Assembly (NCBI GenBank): GCA_900540875.1
Contig: UQHT01000012.1
Coordinates: 1 to 64,000 of the forward strand
DNA: 64,000 bases
Reading direction: 5' to 3'
Source of the DNA: an uncultured Collinsella sp.
Lineage (GTDB): Bacteria > Actinomycetota > Coriobacteriia > Coriobacteriales > Coriobacteriaceae
Both the position numbers and the translations under genes were made by a program. Position 1 is the first letter of the stretch. Each line of letters begins with the position of its first letter. Positions 23,230 through 32,434 of this stretch are shown here, in pieces. Below the pieces are notes generated by a model, which searched no databases, was not told the origin of the DNA, and saw nothing but the letters and a program-made list of their open reading frames with translations.

Positions 23230-23694
23230 ATGGCAGATCAGAAGCCGGTTGTCGGGATCATCATGGGCTCCAAGTCCGATCTGGGCGTTATGGAGGGCTG
23301 CACCGCCGAGCTCGAGGCACTGGGTGTGCCCTATGAGCTCGTCATTGCGAGCGCGCACCGCACGCCGGCGAAGGTCCACGAGTGGGCTTCGACTGCCGCC
23401 GATCGCGGTATCAAAGTGATTATCGCCGCCGCCGGCAAGGCCGCTCACTTGGGTGGTGTCGTGGCTGCCTTTACGCCGCTGCCGGTTATCGGCGTGCCTA
23501 TGAAGACGAGTGACCTGGGCGGCATGGATTCGCTGCTATCGATGGTGCAGATGCCTTCGGGCGTGCCCGTGGCCTGCGTTGCCATCAACGGCGCCAAGAA
23601 CGCCGCCATCTATGCCACGCAGATTCTGGGTGCTTGCGACCCCGAGTACCGCAAGGTTATCGAGAAGATGAAGCAGGAGATGGCTGACGCCTAA
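23230..23694 (+). CDS. purE: N5-carboxyaminoimidazole ribonucleotide mutase
   Basis: 154-aa class I PurE that moves the carboxyl group of N5-CAIR to give CAIR. It keeps VGIIMGSKSDL at the N-terminus, the SAHRTP motif with the catalytic His, and GKAAHLGGVVA; no fused PurK is present and no purK is in the window. GGAGGT lies before ATG 23230. Only 35 bp separate it from the sortase gene, so read-through is possible although the functions differ. Confidence 0.95.
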   Translation: MADQKPVVGIIMGSKSDLGVMEGCTAELEALGVPYELVIASAHRTPAKVHEWASTAADRGIKVIIAAAGKAAHLGGVVAAFTPLPVIGVPMKTSDLGGMDSLLSMVQMPSGVPVACVAINGAKNAAIYATQILGACDPEYRKVIEKMKQEMADA

Positions 23695-23729
23695 GCGTTC
23701 CGCCGTTTCACCGCAGTATAAGGAGAGCC

Positions 23730-24728
23730 ATGTCCGATTATCAGGGAAAACGATTCAAGGCTTCTCAGATTCCCGATCCGTCGAAGCCAGGTGCTGCCCG
23801 TGCGGCACAGCAGGGTCGGACATCCTCTCCTCAGCAGCCGCGCGCGCCGCGCCCCGTGACACCGGCGACGCATCGTCGACAGGACGCGCCGGCCGCATAT
23901 CGTCCTTCGTCTTATAGCTCCGCTAAGAAGCCGCCCCGGTCCTCATCGCATGCCGCGCCGTCGGATTGCACCGAGCCGCCGCGCAAAAAGCGCCGCTCCA
24001 TTATTCCCATTCTGCTCATCATCATCGGTATCGGCCTGATTGTCGCCGCCGCCGCTATCTTTATTAATGCCCAGATTGGCTATAAGCAGGCGAGCGATTC
24101 GTATCAGAAAATCGAGAAGCAATATGTAAGCGATAAGGATGCCAGCGGCGTGCCGATTATCGACTTTGATGCGCTTGCTCAGACGAACCCCGAGATTGTG
24201 GGTTGGATTTACGTGCCGGGAACCAACATCAACTATCCCGTGGTACAGACCAACAACAACTCCAAGTACCTCAACACGCTGTTCGACGGCACCGCCAATG
24301 CCTCGGGAGCCATCTTCTTGGATAGCGACGACACCGCGCCGGGCATGGTGGATCAGCAGACCACGATTTACGGTCATCACATGAACGACGGTTCGATGTT
24401 CAATGTGATTTCGGGTACGACCGATCAGGCGACGTTCGACAGCATAGAATACGTGTACTACATTACGCGCGATGCGACGTATAAGTTGCGCCCACTGGCG
24501 ACCAAGGTGGTCGAGGACACGTATGCCAAGGCGCGCACGCCCAACTTTGAGGGCGATGACGGACTGAAGAATTATCTGTCCGAGATGCTCAACGGTGCCT
24601 CTGCCGTGGCGAGCGATGCCACCGACCGCGCCGCCTCGTCAACGAAGGTCGTAACGCTTGTGACCTGCCGTTCGCTGTCATTTAGCAATACGCGCGCCGT
24701 CATGGTGCTCACGCCGGTCGAGGAATAG
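23730..24728 (+). CDS. Class B sortase
   Basis: 332-aa transpeptidase that would attach proteins to the cell wall. A long Pro/Ser/Arg-rich cytoplasmic tail (1-90) is followed by a membrane helix (about 92-115) and a catalytic domain with the His in IYGHHM (about 215), the Cys in TLVTCRSLSF (about 312) and the Arg in NTRAVM (about 321). The IYGHHM-plus-TLVTC pattern points to class B. Two possible substrates with LAATG signals are encoded at 38632 and 40457, far from this gene, so the pairing is unproven. Confidence 0.9.
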   Translation: MSDYQGKRFKASQIPDPSKPGAARAAQQGRTSSPQQPRAPRPVTPATHRRQDAPAAYRPSSYSSAKKPPRSSSHAAPSDCTEPPRKKRRSIIPILLIIIGIGLIVAAAAIFINAQIGYKQASDSYQKIEKQYVSDKDASGVPIIDFDALAQTNPEIVGWIYVPGTNINYPVVQTNNNSKYLNTLFDGTANASGAIFLDSDDTAPGMVDQQTTIYGHHMNDGSMFNVISGTTDQATFDSIEYVYYITRDATYKLRPLATKVVEDTYAKARTPNFEGDDGLKNYLSEMLNGASAVASDATDRAASSTKVVTLVTCRSLSFSNTRAVMVLTPVEE

Positions 24729-24768
24729 ATTGTTGAGAGTGGCCCATTTGTCGGGTGAGGTGGCTGGG

Positions 24769-24800
24769 GTAGCTAAAAAGCCCCGTCCCAAATGAGCTAC
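24769..24800. repeat. Small palindromic repeat with AAGCCCCGTCCCAAAT core, copy 2
   Basis: GTAGCT (24769-24774) and AGCTAC (24795-24800) flank AAAAAGCCCCGTCCCAAAT, the core shared with 335-373. Confidence 0.5.
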
Positions 24801-24825
24801 TCGACGACGGTAAAAAGGAGAAATG

Positions 24826-25242
24826 ATGCTTGAAAGTGGCAAACCGATGCCTTCGATTGATGCTTGGCTGCGCGAGGCCAAGGCCGATTCGTCGGCATCT
24901 GCGTGCGGTATGTACCTGACGCATAACGGTGTGGTGCGTGCGACGCCTAAGTCCGAGGTGCGCGGGGTCGAGACAGATGGTGTGGCGCCTGGACATAAGG
25001 TGGGCGGCATGGTGTTTGGCTTCGATGCCCAGAAGGTGCAGGCCGCTATCGAGGCAACGCGCGCGATGCCGGGTATCGGCTATGCGCGCGTGTGGCTGGC
25101 GAGCGGCGAGCTTACCGTGGGCGACGACATCATGCTCGTGCTCATTGGTGGGGACATTCGCCCGCATGTGGTCGATGCACTGCAGGCGCTCGTCGGTACC
25201 ATCAAAAATGAGTGTGTGAGCGAGGTCGAGCGCGAGGCGTAA
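24826..25242 (+). CDS. MoaE-like protein (molybdopterin synthase large-subunit family)
   Basis: 138-aa protein that resembles MoaE, the catalytic subunit that puts sulfur into precursor Z. Similar features are NGVVR near residue 33, VGGMVFGFDAQKV in the middle and the GELTVGDDIMLVLIGGDIR strand. The usual C-terminal Lys-rich WKKE motif is missing, and no moaD or other molybdopterin gene is nearby, so activity is doubtful. GGAG lies five bases before ATG 24826; ATG 24823 is too close. Confidence 0.6.
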   Translation: MLESGKPMPSIDAWLREAKADSSASACGMYLTHNGVVRATPKSEVRGVETDGVAPGHKVGGMVFGFDAQKVQAAIEATRAMPGIGYARVWLASGELTVGDDIMLVLIGGDIRPHVVDALQALVGTIKNECVSEVEREA

Positions 25243-25266
25243 TGCCGGCAGCAGCACTCGCCAACA

Positions 25267-25309
25267 AAAAGCCCGCTGGCAGTTCAAATCAGTCTGCCAG
25301 CGGGCTTTT
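25267..25309. terminator. Bidirectional terminator
   Basis: AAAAGCCCGCTGGCAG (25267-25282) pairs perfectly with CTGCCAGCGGGCTTTT (25294-25309) between two convergent genes, with A and T runs on the two sides. Confidence 0.88.
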
Positions 25310-25342
25310 CCGTGCGTTGGAAAATCTCGGCATTGCTTGGCG

Positions 25343-26572
25343 CTACACGCGCGTTGCATCCTTGGGACTCATGGTCATGCTCTGGAAGCGGTTCTCCATA
25401 TAGTCGTTATCGAAATACTTGCCGTAGAACTGCGCGACGGGAATGTCCGGCTCCGTGCCGTTAACGCGCTGGTACCAGTAGTCGAGCGACTGCAGCGTCA
25501 TGACGCCGTCGACCAGCATGATAACGGTAAAGATGACGGTGGCCGAGTAGCGGCTCTTCCAGGGGATCTTGTTGATAAGCTTAAGCAGCCTCGGCAGCAG
25601 CAGCTTGATCCAGATGAGGCCGCCCAGGCCCCACAGGCAGGCGAAGCCCGTGCAGGTGCGTCCGCCCGTGAGGACCACGAGCGGATCGGGCAAACCGAAC
25701 AGCGTTATGTGCGAGTAGCTCCACGAGACCACGCCAAACGCGGTCTGCATAAACCAGCCCACGAACACCTCAAAGCTGGCGCCGAGCAGGGCGCTCACCA
25801 GGAAAATGATGATGGGGTTCTTTTTGTAGAAGCGGTTAAGCACCATGGTCATGAGCACGGCGCCAAATCCGTAGATGGGACTGAAGGGACCAAACAGCAT
25901 GCCGGCGCGGTTCTGGTAGACGCCCGGGTCGTCGACCGTCATGTGCCAGATGTCCTCGGCGATCAGGCCGAGCACGCAGCAGACAAAGAATACCCAGAAC
26001 AGGTTGAAGTAGTTGAGCTTGATGTAGCCTTCGCCGGTTTCATCGCGCCCGAGCATGCCCTCGGCGGCGGCGTCGCGGTCGAGCATCTCCTGCAGGCGGC
26101 GCTGCAGTTCGCGCTCCTGGCGCAGCGTGGGGTCGACGGTTGCCGAAAGTGCGACGAGGATGCCGAGCTGGATCGCGGGACGCAGCAGGAAGGGCCCGAT
26201 GCCCTGGAGCATCACGTCGACCAAAAGCTCGACGACGGTGAATGCAATAAGGATGTAGGACAGGCGGGCGGCGTTGCGGCGCTGGTTTTTGATAAGGTCC
26301 AGGCCAAAGATGATTAGGATGACGGCGCTTGCCGCAGAGAGCATGATGCCGGCGACGATAAGGCCGACTGCGACGAGCGTGTTGTCGCCGAGCTTTTCGG
26401 TGGCGTTGCCGTTAACAAGTGCCGTGATGACCTGCCACATAAAGGCAGCGACCGACGGGAGCGTGCCCACGCCGGAAAGGATGCACAGGACGGCGTACAC
26501 CTTAATGATGAGGGGAATCTTCTTGACCTCTGTGGCGCTGGGGACGCTGGGGTCGAGTTCGTTTCGATCCAT
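25343..26572 (-). CDS. CmpB-type putative ABC transporter permease (PF06541-like)
   Basis: 409-aa membrane protein. The N-terminal half has four or five hydrophobic helices (up to about residue 150), then a charged helical stretch with many Arg and Glu (about 150-190), then a second membrane part that fits the ABC_trans_CmpB family, with NRAGMLFGPFSPIYGFGA and WFMQTAFGVVSWSY. No ATPase partner is adjacent, so the ABC label comes from the family name only. AAAGG precedes ATG 26572. It is transcribed away from purF. Confidence 0.75.
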   Translation of the reverse strand: MDRNELDPSVPSATEVKKIPLIIKVYAVLCILSGVGTLPSVAAFMWQVITALVNGNATEKLGDNTLVAVGLIVAGIMLSAASAVILIIFGLDLIKNQRRNAARLSYILIAFTVVELLVDVMLQGIGPFLLRPAIQLGILVALSATVDPTLRQERELQRRLQEMLDRDAAAEGMLGRDETGEGYIKLNYFNLFWVFFVCCVLGLIAEDIWHMTVDDPGVYQNRAGMLFGPFSPIYGFGAVLMTMVLNRFYKKNPIIIFLVSALLGASFEVFVGWFMQTAFGVVSWSYSHITLFGLPDPLVVLTGGRTCTGFACLWGLGGLIWIKLLLPRLLKLINKIPWKSRYSATVIFTVIMLVDGVMTLQSLDYWYQRVNGTEPDIPVAQFYGKYFDNDYMENRFQSMTMSPKDATRV

Positions 26573-26810
26573 ACAGAACCTTTCTCGCTTTGTTGTAGGT
26601 TATAAGGATACGCCGCCGACCTGCCAAAAGACAGGACGAACGTCCCAATTGCAACTTTGTAATCCCCAACGGCGGACGCGGCGGCCATCTGGGGGCGCGG
26701 GCACTTACACTGGACAGACCGATAAAATGTTTGGCAACAAAACTGATTATTAGCTCGGTGGGCTTTTAAAAAGCGCTGCTCATGCGCTGGGGAGCACGTC
26801 GCGCCGTGCG

Positions 26811-26816
26811 TATAAT
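26811..26816 (+). promoter_or_regulatory. Candidate -10 box for purF
   Basis: A consensus TATAAT lies 43 bases before the purF start. The -35 region at the expected distance is poor. Confidence 0.45.
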
Positions 26817-26858
26817 AAGGCGGGTAACGCCAAAAATACGAGGCTCTGAGGGGATACC

Positions 26859-28529
26859 ATGTCTCAAGAAACCATCCGCGCGGCCGAGCGTGCCGCGGGA
26901 CAGGTGAACACCATGTCGACGTATGATCCGGACTCCGACCAGCTGCATGAGGAATGTGGCATTTTCGGCGTATGGGCGCCCGATCGCGACGTGGCTCGAC
27001 TGACGTACTTTGGCCTGCGTGCGCTGCAGCACCGTGGCCAGGAATCGGCTGGAATCGCCGTGGGTGACGGCGGCACGGTTATGGTCCGCAAAGATCTGGG
27101 CCTGCTCGACCGCGTGTTCTCCAACGCCGACCTGTCGACGCTCTCCGGCCAGCTGGCCGTGGGCCACGTGCGCTATGGCACTGCCGGTGCCAAGAGCTGG
27201 GAAGCCTCTCAGCCGCACCTCTCTACCATCAATAGCGTCATTATCGCGCTCGCGCACAACGGCACCCTCGTCAACACCGACGAGCTGCGCCGTCAGCTGA
27301 TCGAGCTGGGCGTGCCGTTCCTCTCCAATTCGGATTCCGAGGTCGCGACCAAGCTTATCGGCTACTTTACCCAGCGTACGGGCCACCTGCGCGAGGGTAT
27401 TCGCAAGACCATGGAGCTCGTGCGCGGCGGCTACGCCATGACGCTCATCAACGAGCAGGCGCTCTACGCATTCCGCGATCCACACGGCATTCGCCCGCTC
27501 GTGCTGGGCAAGCTGGTGGACGAGGGTCTGGACCAGGCCGATGCCGCAGCCGTTTCGCAGCTGCCGTCGCAGGACGGCGCCGCGACGGTCGACTCCGCCG
27601 TCCGTGTCACGCGCGCCGGCGGCTGGGTCGTTGCTTCCGAGACCTGCGCACTCGACATCGTGGGTGCCGAGTACGTCCGTGACGTCCGTCCCGGCGAGAT
27701 CTTGCGCATCAGCGCCGAGGGCCTGGTATCCGAGCAGGGCGTGCCTGCAGCCGAAGAGCCCGCCAACTGCATCTTTGAGCAGGTCTACTTTGCCCGCCCC
27801 GACTCCATCATGAACGGCAAGAGCGTCTATGCCTGCCGTTACGACATGGGTCGTCAGCTGGCACATGAGGAGCCTGTCGAGGCCGACCTGGTCATCGGCG
27901 TGCCCGACTCCGGCCTGCCGCCTGCGGAGGGGTATTCGCACGAGAGCGGTATTCCCTTTGGCGAGGGCCTTATCAAGAACCGCTACGTGGGCCGTACGTT
28001 TATCGAGCCTACGCAGGAGTTGCGCGCCATGGGCGTGCGTATGAAACTCAACCCGCTGCGCGACAACATCGAGGGCAAGCGCCTGGTCGTCATCGACGAC
28101 TCCATCGTGCGCGGCACCACCATGGTGCAGCTCGTCAAGATGCTGCGCAACGCCGGCGCCAAGGAGATTCATATCCGCATCAACTCGCCCGAGGTCATCT
28201 GGCCGTGCTTCTACGGTATCGATACCGACGTGCAGTCGCAGCTTGTCAGCGCCAACAAGACGGTCGACGAGATTTGCGAGTATATCGGCGCCGATTCGCT
28301 GGCCTTCCTTTCGGTCGAGGGCCTGCTTAAGGTCATGCCCAAGGGCGGTTACTGCGATGCGTGCTTTACCGGCCGCTACCCCGTGGCGATTCCCGAGAGC
28401 TTTGGCCGCGACAAGTTTATGGAGGGCTTTAAGCCCCGCAACCTGGACAAGCCGCTGCACTTTGACGACGACGCCGTGATCGAGAAATACGACGACCGCA
28501 GCTGGGAAGAGGAGCACGGCGAGGCATAA
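26859..28529 (+). CDS. purF: Amidophosphoribosyltransferase
   Basis: 556-aa enzyme that makes phosphoribosylamine from PRPP and glutamine, the first committed purine step. An N-terminal leader of 32 residues precedes the nucleophile in HEECGIFGV (Cys33), as in the Bacillus-type enzyme whose propeptide is cleaved. The Ntn GATase domain is followed by a phosphoribosyltransferase domain with the PRPP loop VVIDDSIVRGTT (about 409-420). CIFEQVYFARPDS, CFYG and CDACFTGRYP match iron-sulfur-binding forms. Its stop codon lies inside a palindromic repeat. Confidence 0.96.
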   Translation: MSQETIRAAERAAGQVNTMSTYDPDSDQLHEECGIFGVWAPDRDVARLTYFGLRALQHRGQESAGIAVGDGGTVMVRKDLGLLDRVFSNADLSTLSGQLAVGHVRYGTAGAKSWEASQPHLSTINSVIIALAHNGTLVNTDELRRQLIELGVPFLSNSDSEVATKLIGYFTQRTGHLREGIRKTMELVRGGYAMTLINEQALYAFRDPHGIRPLVLGKLVDEGLDQADAAAVSQLPSQDGAATVDSAVRVTRAGGWVVASETCALDIVGAEYVRDVRPGEILRISAEGLVSEQGVPAAEEPANCIFEQVYFARPDSIMNGKSVYACRYDMGRQLAHEEPVEADLVIGVPDSGLPPAEGYSHESGIPFGEGLIKNRYVGRTFIEPTQELRAMGVRMKLNPLRDNIEGKRLVVIDDSIVRGTTMVQLVKMLRNAGAKEIHIRINSPEVIWPCFYGIDTDVQSQLVSANKTVDEICEYIGADSLAFLSVEGLLKVMPKGGYCDACFTGRYPVAIPESFGRDKFMEGFKPRNLDKPLHFDDDAVIEKYDDRSWEEEHGEA

Positions 28530-28568
28530 AACCTGCCATATGGGGACAGGTTTATTTTGGTAGGTTTT
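28528..28568. repeat. TACCAAAATAAACC palindrome overlapping the purF stop
   Basis: AAAACCTGCCATAT (28528-28541) faces ATTTTGGTAGGTTTT (28554-28568) around GGGGACAGG. The first bases belong to the purF stop codon. Related palindromes lie at 44287-44327 and 44449-44490. It may act as a terminator. Confidence 0.6.
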
Positions 28569-28686
28569 ACCTGCTGTTTTGTTGATATGACGGCGCGTGC
28601 TGTTATGGCGCGCGCCGAAATGAACGCAACTATGAGCACCGTTTGGCGCCCGTGCGGCGCCACGGTAGTGGGAGAGGAAGGCTCAG

Positions 28687-29790
28687 ATGGGCGACAGCAA
28701 GCATGTGACGTACGAGGACGCCGGCGTCGATACCGCCGAGGGCGGCCGCGCCGTCGACGCGATTAAGCAGATGGTCAAGGACACCAATCGCCCCGAGGTT
28801 ATCGGCGGCATCGGCGGCTTCGGTGGCCTGTTCTCGGCTGCCGCGCTTAAGGATATGGAAGACCCGATCCTGATTAGCGGTACCGACGGCGTGGGCACCA
28901 AGCTCGTGCTCGCCCAGATCATGGACCGTCACGAGACGGTTGGCCAGGACCTGGTCGCTATGTGCGTCAACGACATTTTGGCTTCGGGCGCCGAGCCGCT
29001 GTTCTTCTTGGATTACGTTGCCATCGGTCATATCGAGGCCGAGCACATGGCAAAGATCATCAAGGGCGTGGCCGACGGCTGCAAACTCGCGGGCTGCGCG
29101 CTCGTGGGCGGCGAGATGGCCGAGCACCCGGGCGTCATGGCTCCGGCCGACTACGACCTCGCCGGCTTTACCGTGGGCGTCGTCGACCGTCCCAAGATGC
29201 TCGACCCCGCAAACGTCCGCCCCGGCGACGTGATCCTGGGCCTGCCTTCCACCGGCGTGCACTCCAACGGCTACTCGCTCGTGCGCAAGGTCATCGGCGT
29301 CGACGGCATCAAGCCGGGCACGCCCGAGGCCGCCGCTAAGGCCGAGGAGCTGAGCCGTCCGCTCGAGGAGCTCGGTGGCGCTTCGCTGGCTGACGCCCTG
29401 CTGGCCCCCACGCGCATTTATGTGAAGCCGATTCTTGAGCTGCTGCGCGGCGGCGCCAACGTGCATGCTATCGCCCACATCACCGGCGGCGGTATTACCG
29501 AGAACCTCAACCGTGCGCTCGCCGATGACGTCGACGCCGTGGTCACCCGCAACGGTGCCGAGATGGGTTGGGACGTTCCGCCCGTCATCACCTACGTGTC
29601 GCGCCAGGCCGAGCTTGCGCCCAACGAGGCATGCAAGACCTTCAACATGGGCGTCGGCCTGTGTCTGATCGTCGCCCCCGAGGACGAGGCCGCGGTTACC
29701 GAGGCACTGGTCGCGCTGGGCGAGAAGCCGTTCCGCGTGGGCGAGTGCGTCGAGGGTTCCGGTAAGGTCGTGTACTCCGATGAGCGCTAA
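28687..29790 (+). CDS. purM: Phosphoribosylformylglycinamidine cyclo-ligase
   Basis: 367-aa AIR synthetase that closes the imidazole ring using ATP. Family marks are SGTDGVGTKL (about 60-69), CVNDILASGAEPLFFLDY, the GGEMAEHPGVM segment and ITGGGITENLNR in the C-terminal domain. GAGAGGAAGG precedes ATG 28687. It overlaps purN by 11 bp, a clear sign of translational coupling. It is separated from purF by about 160 bp that include a palindrome. Confidence 0.96.
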   Translation: MGDSKHVTYEDAGVDTAEGGRAVDAIKQMVKDTNRPEVIGGIGGFGGLFSAAALKDMEDPILISGTDGVGTKLVLAQIMDRHETVGQDLVAMCVNDILASGAEPLFFLDYVAIGHIEAEHMAKIIKGVADGCKLAGCALVGGEMAEHPGVMAPADYDLAGFTVGVVDRPKMLDPANVRPGDVILGLPSTGVHSNGYSLVRKVIGVDGIKPGTPEAAAKAEELSRPLEELGGASLADALLAPTRIYVKPILELLRGGANVHAIAHITGGGITENLNRALADDVDAVVTRNGAEMGWDVPPVITYVSRQAELAPNEACKTFNMGVGLCLIVAPEDEAAVTEALVALGEKPFRVGECVEGSGKVVYSDER

Positions 29791-30481
29791 CGAGCAGATG
29801 GCTGCTGCCGAGGGCCTGGACTTTGTGCCCTATACCCGTCCGACTGGCACCGATACGGCTGAGCCGCTCAAGATCGGTGTGCTCATCAGCGGTTCGGGTA
29901 CCAACCTGCAAGCGCTGATCGATCTGATTGCCGCCGGCAAGCTCAACGCTTCTATTGAGCTTGTGGTGTCGAGCCGTCCTTCGGCCAAGGGTCTGCAACG
30001 TGCAGAGCGTGCGGGCATCCAGACGCTTACGCTGTCCAAGGATGTATATGCCGACCCCATCGCCGCCGACGAGATCATCGCGCACGAGCTGCTCGAGCGC
30101 GGCTGCGAGTATGTGGTCATGGCCGGCTACATGCGCATGGTGCATACACCGCTGCTGGCGGCGTTTCCCAACCGCGTGGTCAACTTGCATCCGGCGCTGC
30201 TGCCGAGCTTTACCGGTGCGCATGCGATTGACGATGCCTTTGTGCGCGGCGTCAAGGTAACTGGCGTGACCGTGCATTTTGCCAACGAGGTCTACGACAA
30301 CGGTCCCATCATCGCCCAGCGTGCGCTGGCTGTTGAGGAGGACTGGGATGTCGACACGCTCGAGGAGCACATCCACGCGATTGAGCACGTGCTGTATCCC
30401 GAGGTCGTGCAAATGCTCGCCGACGGCCGCGTCCACGTGCTGGAGAGCGGCAAGGTCGCAATTGATGCGCCCCGCGGCTAG
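29780..30481 (+). CDS. purN: Phosphoribosylglycinamide formyltransferase
   Basis: 233-aa GAR transformylase using 10-formyl-THF. After an N-terminal extension of about 30 residues come GVLISGSGTNLQAL, the catalytic NLHPALLPSF (Asn-His) and VTVHFANEVYDNGPII with the conserved Asp. ATG 29780 overlaps the end of purM by 11 bp and has GTAAGG some 15 bases upstream, so it depends on purM translation. A terminator follows. Confidence 0.95.
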   Translation: MSANEQMAAAEGLDFVPYTRPTGTDTAEPLKIGVLISGSGTNLQALIDLIAAGKLNASIELVVSSRPSAKGLQRAERAGIQTLTLSKDVYADPIAADEIIAHELLERGCEYVVMAGYMRMVHTPLLAAFPNRVVNLHPALLPSFTGAHAIDDAFVRGVKVTGVTVHFANEVYDNGPIIAQRALAVEEDWDVDTLEEHIHAIEHVLYPEVVQMLADGRVHVLESGKVAIDAPRG

Positions 30482-30511
30482 CGGCGCACAGTACAATTTA
30501 GTTGAGTGGTC

Positions 30512-30556
30512 AAGGTGGTCATTGGTGCCAAGGCGCGCGTGGCCACCTTTTGTTTT
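30512..30556 (+). terminator. Terminator after purMN
   Basis: AAGGTGGTC (30512-30520) pairs with GGCCACCTT (30541-30549), then TTGTTTT. The loop is about 20 bases. Confidence 0.6.
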
Positions 30557-30606
30557 GGGTAGTCATCGGGGACGTTCTTGAATGACTAGGTGAGAGAGGT
30601 GAGCGC

Positions 30607-31071
30607 ATGGCGGATAACGAAGCGCTGTTTACGCCTGAGTTGGTGTTTTTTGATTGGGAGTGTGCGACGCCGGATGAGGTGTTCGCGCGGCTTGAGGGCG
30701 AGCTTGCCCCGCGCGGCTACATTGCCGACGGTTGGCTCGATGCCGTTCGCACGCGCGAGGATGCCTATCCCACGGGTCTTGCCATGCCGGCGGCAAACAT
30801 TGCCATTCCGCATACCGATCCGGGGTTTGTGGCCAAGCCCTATATCGCGGTGGTGAAGCCCGCCGCGCCCGTGACATTTAACGCTATGGCTGGCATGGGC
30901 GCTCCGGTGCCGGCGCAGATCGTCATCAATTTGGGTATTGCCGAGCCGGGCGGCCAGGTCGAGGCCCTGCAGGCGCTCATGAACATCTTTATGGACGCCG
31001 ATGCCGCAGCCGACGTGCTCGGCCAGACCACGTCCCAGGGCATGGTCGACGCCATCCGCCGTCACTTTTAA
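30607..31071 (+). CDS. PTS IIA component, fructose/galactitol type
   Basis: 154-aa soluble EIIA domain of the mannitol/fructose/galactitol class. The phosphorylated His is visible in NIAIPHTDPGF (about residue 64). YPTGLAMP before it and VEALQALMNIFMDADAAADVL toward the C-terminus fit the family. No IIB or IIC gene is nearby, so it is an orphan that would serve a sugar system elsewhere or act in regulation. GAGAGAGG lies upstream of ATG 30607. Confidence 0.85.
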   Translation: MADNEALFTPELVFFDWECATPDEVFARLEGELAPRGYIADGWLDAVRTREDAYPTGLAMPAANIAIPHTDPGFVAKPYIAVVKPAAPVTFNAMAGMGAPVPAQIVINLGIAEPGGQVEALQALMNIFMDADAAADVLGQTTSQGMVDAIRRHF

Positions 31072-31159
31072 ATCCGGCCCCTGGGGACGTTCCTTTTGTC
31101 GCGGGGGCTGCGTTGTGACACAATGGCGTTTGTTCGATTCGTGATGCGAAAGGCCAACT

Positions 31160-32380
31160 ATGGCAAACAAGAAAAAGAACTCCGAGGCCGCACCGACGCC
31201 CGAGCAGCAGGCCCGTGCCGCGTCGAGCTCTCGTAAGAAGCAGCGCAAGACGTACGTGTCTAAGACCGTCAAGATCGTTCTGGTGGTCATCGGCGTGCTG
31301 GCGATGCTGCTTTCCGTCTCGGCCATGGCATGCTCCGGTCTCATGTCGCAGGCAGAGGATACCTCGGGCTACAAGCTTACCGGCGGTGTGGCTGCCACTA
31401 TCAACGGCACCAACCTCACCGAGGACACCGTGACAAAGCAGATCATGAGCATGCGCACGTCTTACGGCTACACCAAGGACAAGGACTGGGCGCAGTATCT
31501 GGTCGACAACGACCTCACGCCCAAGAAGTACCGCAAGCAACTCATCGACTCCTACACGCAGCAGATTCTGCTTCAACAGGCACAGAAGGAGAACGGCGTG
31601 ACGGTGTCGGACGAGGAGGTCGAGAAGGCTTGGAAGGACGCGTGCAAGAGCGCGGGCGGTGCCAAGGCCTTTAAGAAGACCCTCAAGACCTACGGCTACA
31701 CCGAAGACACCTATAAGAGCTCGCTCAAGGAGAGCCTGGCGCAGCAAAAGCTCAAGGAAGCCGTGGCGCCCACCAGCAAGCCCAAGGACAGCGAGATCGT
31801 CGATTACATCAACGAGAACCTGTCGAAGTACAACGATGCCCGCCGCTCGTCGAACATCCTGATCAAGGTCGATTCCGACGCTTCCGACGAGGACAAGGCC
31901 GCCGCCAAGGCCAAAGCGCAGGAGTGCCTGGACAAGATCAACTCCGGTGAGCTGAGCTTTGAGGACGCCGTGAAGCAGTACTCCGAGGACACCGGTTCCA
32001 AGGAGAAGAAGGGCGATGTGGGCTGGGATAAGCTCACCACTTTCGTCGACAGCTACCAGGCGGCACTCGAGGGGCTCAACAAGGGCGACGTGAGCGAAGT
32101 CGTCGAGTCGACCTATGGTTACCACATCATCAAGTGCACCGACTACTTCCATGTCGATAATCAGGTTGATGACATTAAGCAGGTGCCCAAGGACATCAAG
32201 AAGTACGTCTCCAATGTGGTGAAGACGCAGGCGGCTAGCACTGCGTACAGCGAGTGGCTAGAGCAGTACAAGAAGGATGCCGACATCACCGTCAATCCCA
32301 TGCCCAAAGACGTGCCATACAACGTCAGCCTGAAGGGCGTCACCAAGAGTTCGACCGACGATTCGTCGACGACTGAGTAA
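31160..32380 (+). CDS. Membrane-anchored parvulin-type peptidyl-prolyl isomerase
   Basis: 406-aa extracytoplasmic folding factor of the PrsA/SurA type. A Lys-rich N-terminus and a membrane helix (about 37-56) are followed by an N-terminal chaperone domain (70-200) and a PpiC rotamase domain (about 222-330) with SSNILIKVD, LSFEDAVKQYSED, KGDVGWD and YGYHIIKC. There is a Cys at the end of the hydrophobic segment (SAMACSG), so lipid anchoring is possible. It probably helps secreted proteins fold outside the membrane. Confidence 0.88.
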   Translation: MANKKKNSEAAPTPEQQARAASSSRKKQRKTYVSKTVKIVLVVIGVLAMLLSVSAMACSGLMSQAEDTSGYKLTGGVAATINGTNLTEDTVTKQIMSMRTSYGYTKDKDWAQYLVDNDLTPKKYRKQLIDSYTQQILLQQAQKENGVTVSDEEVEKAWKDACKSAGGAKAFKKTLKTYGYTEDTYKSSLKESLAQQKLKEAVAPTSKPKDSEIVDYINENLSKYNDARRSSNILIKVDSDASDEDKAAAKAKAQECLDKINSGELSFEDAVKQYSEDTGSKEKKGDVGWDKLTTFVDSYQAALEGLNKGDVSEVVESTYGYHIIKCTDYFHVDNQVDDIKQVPKDIKKYVSNVVKTQAASTAYSEWLEQYKKDADITVNPMPKDVPYNVSLKGVTKSSTDDSSTTE

Positions 32381-32434
32381 TCATGGGGCGGTGCTCGCGC
32401 GAGTGCCGCCCACGCTATTAGAGAGGATTTGCAG

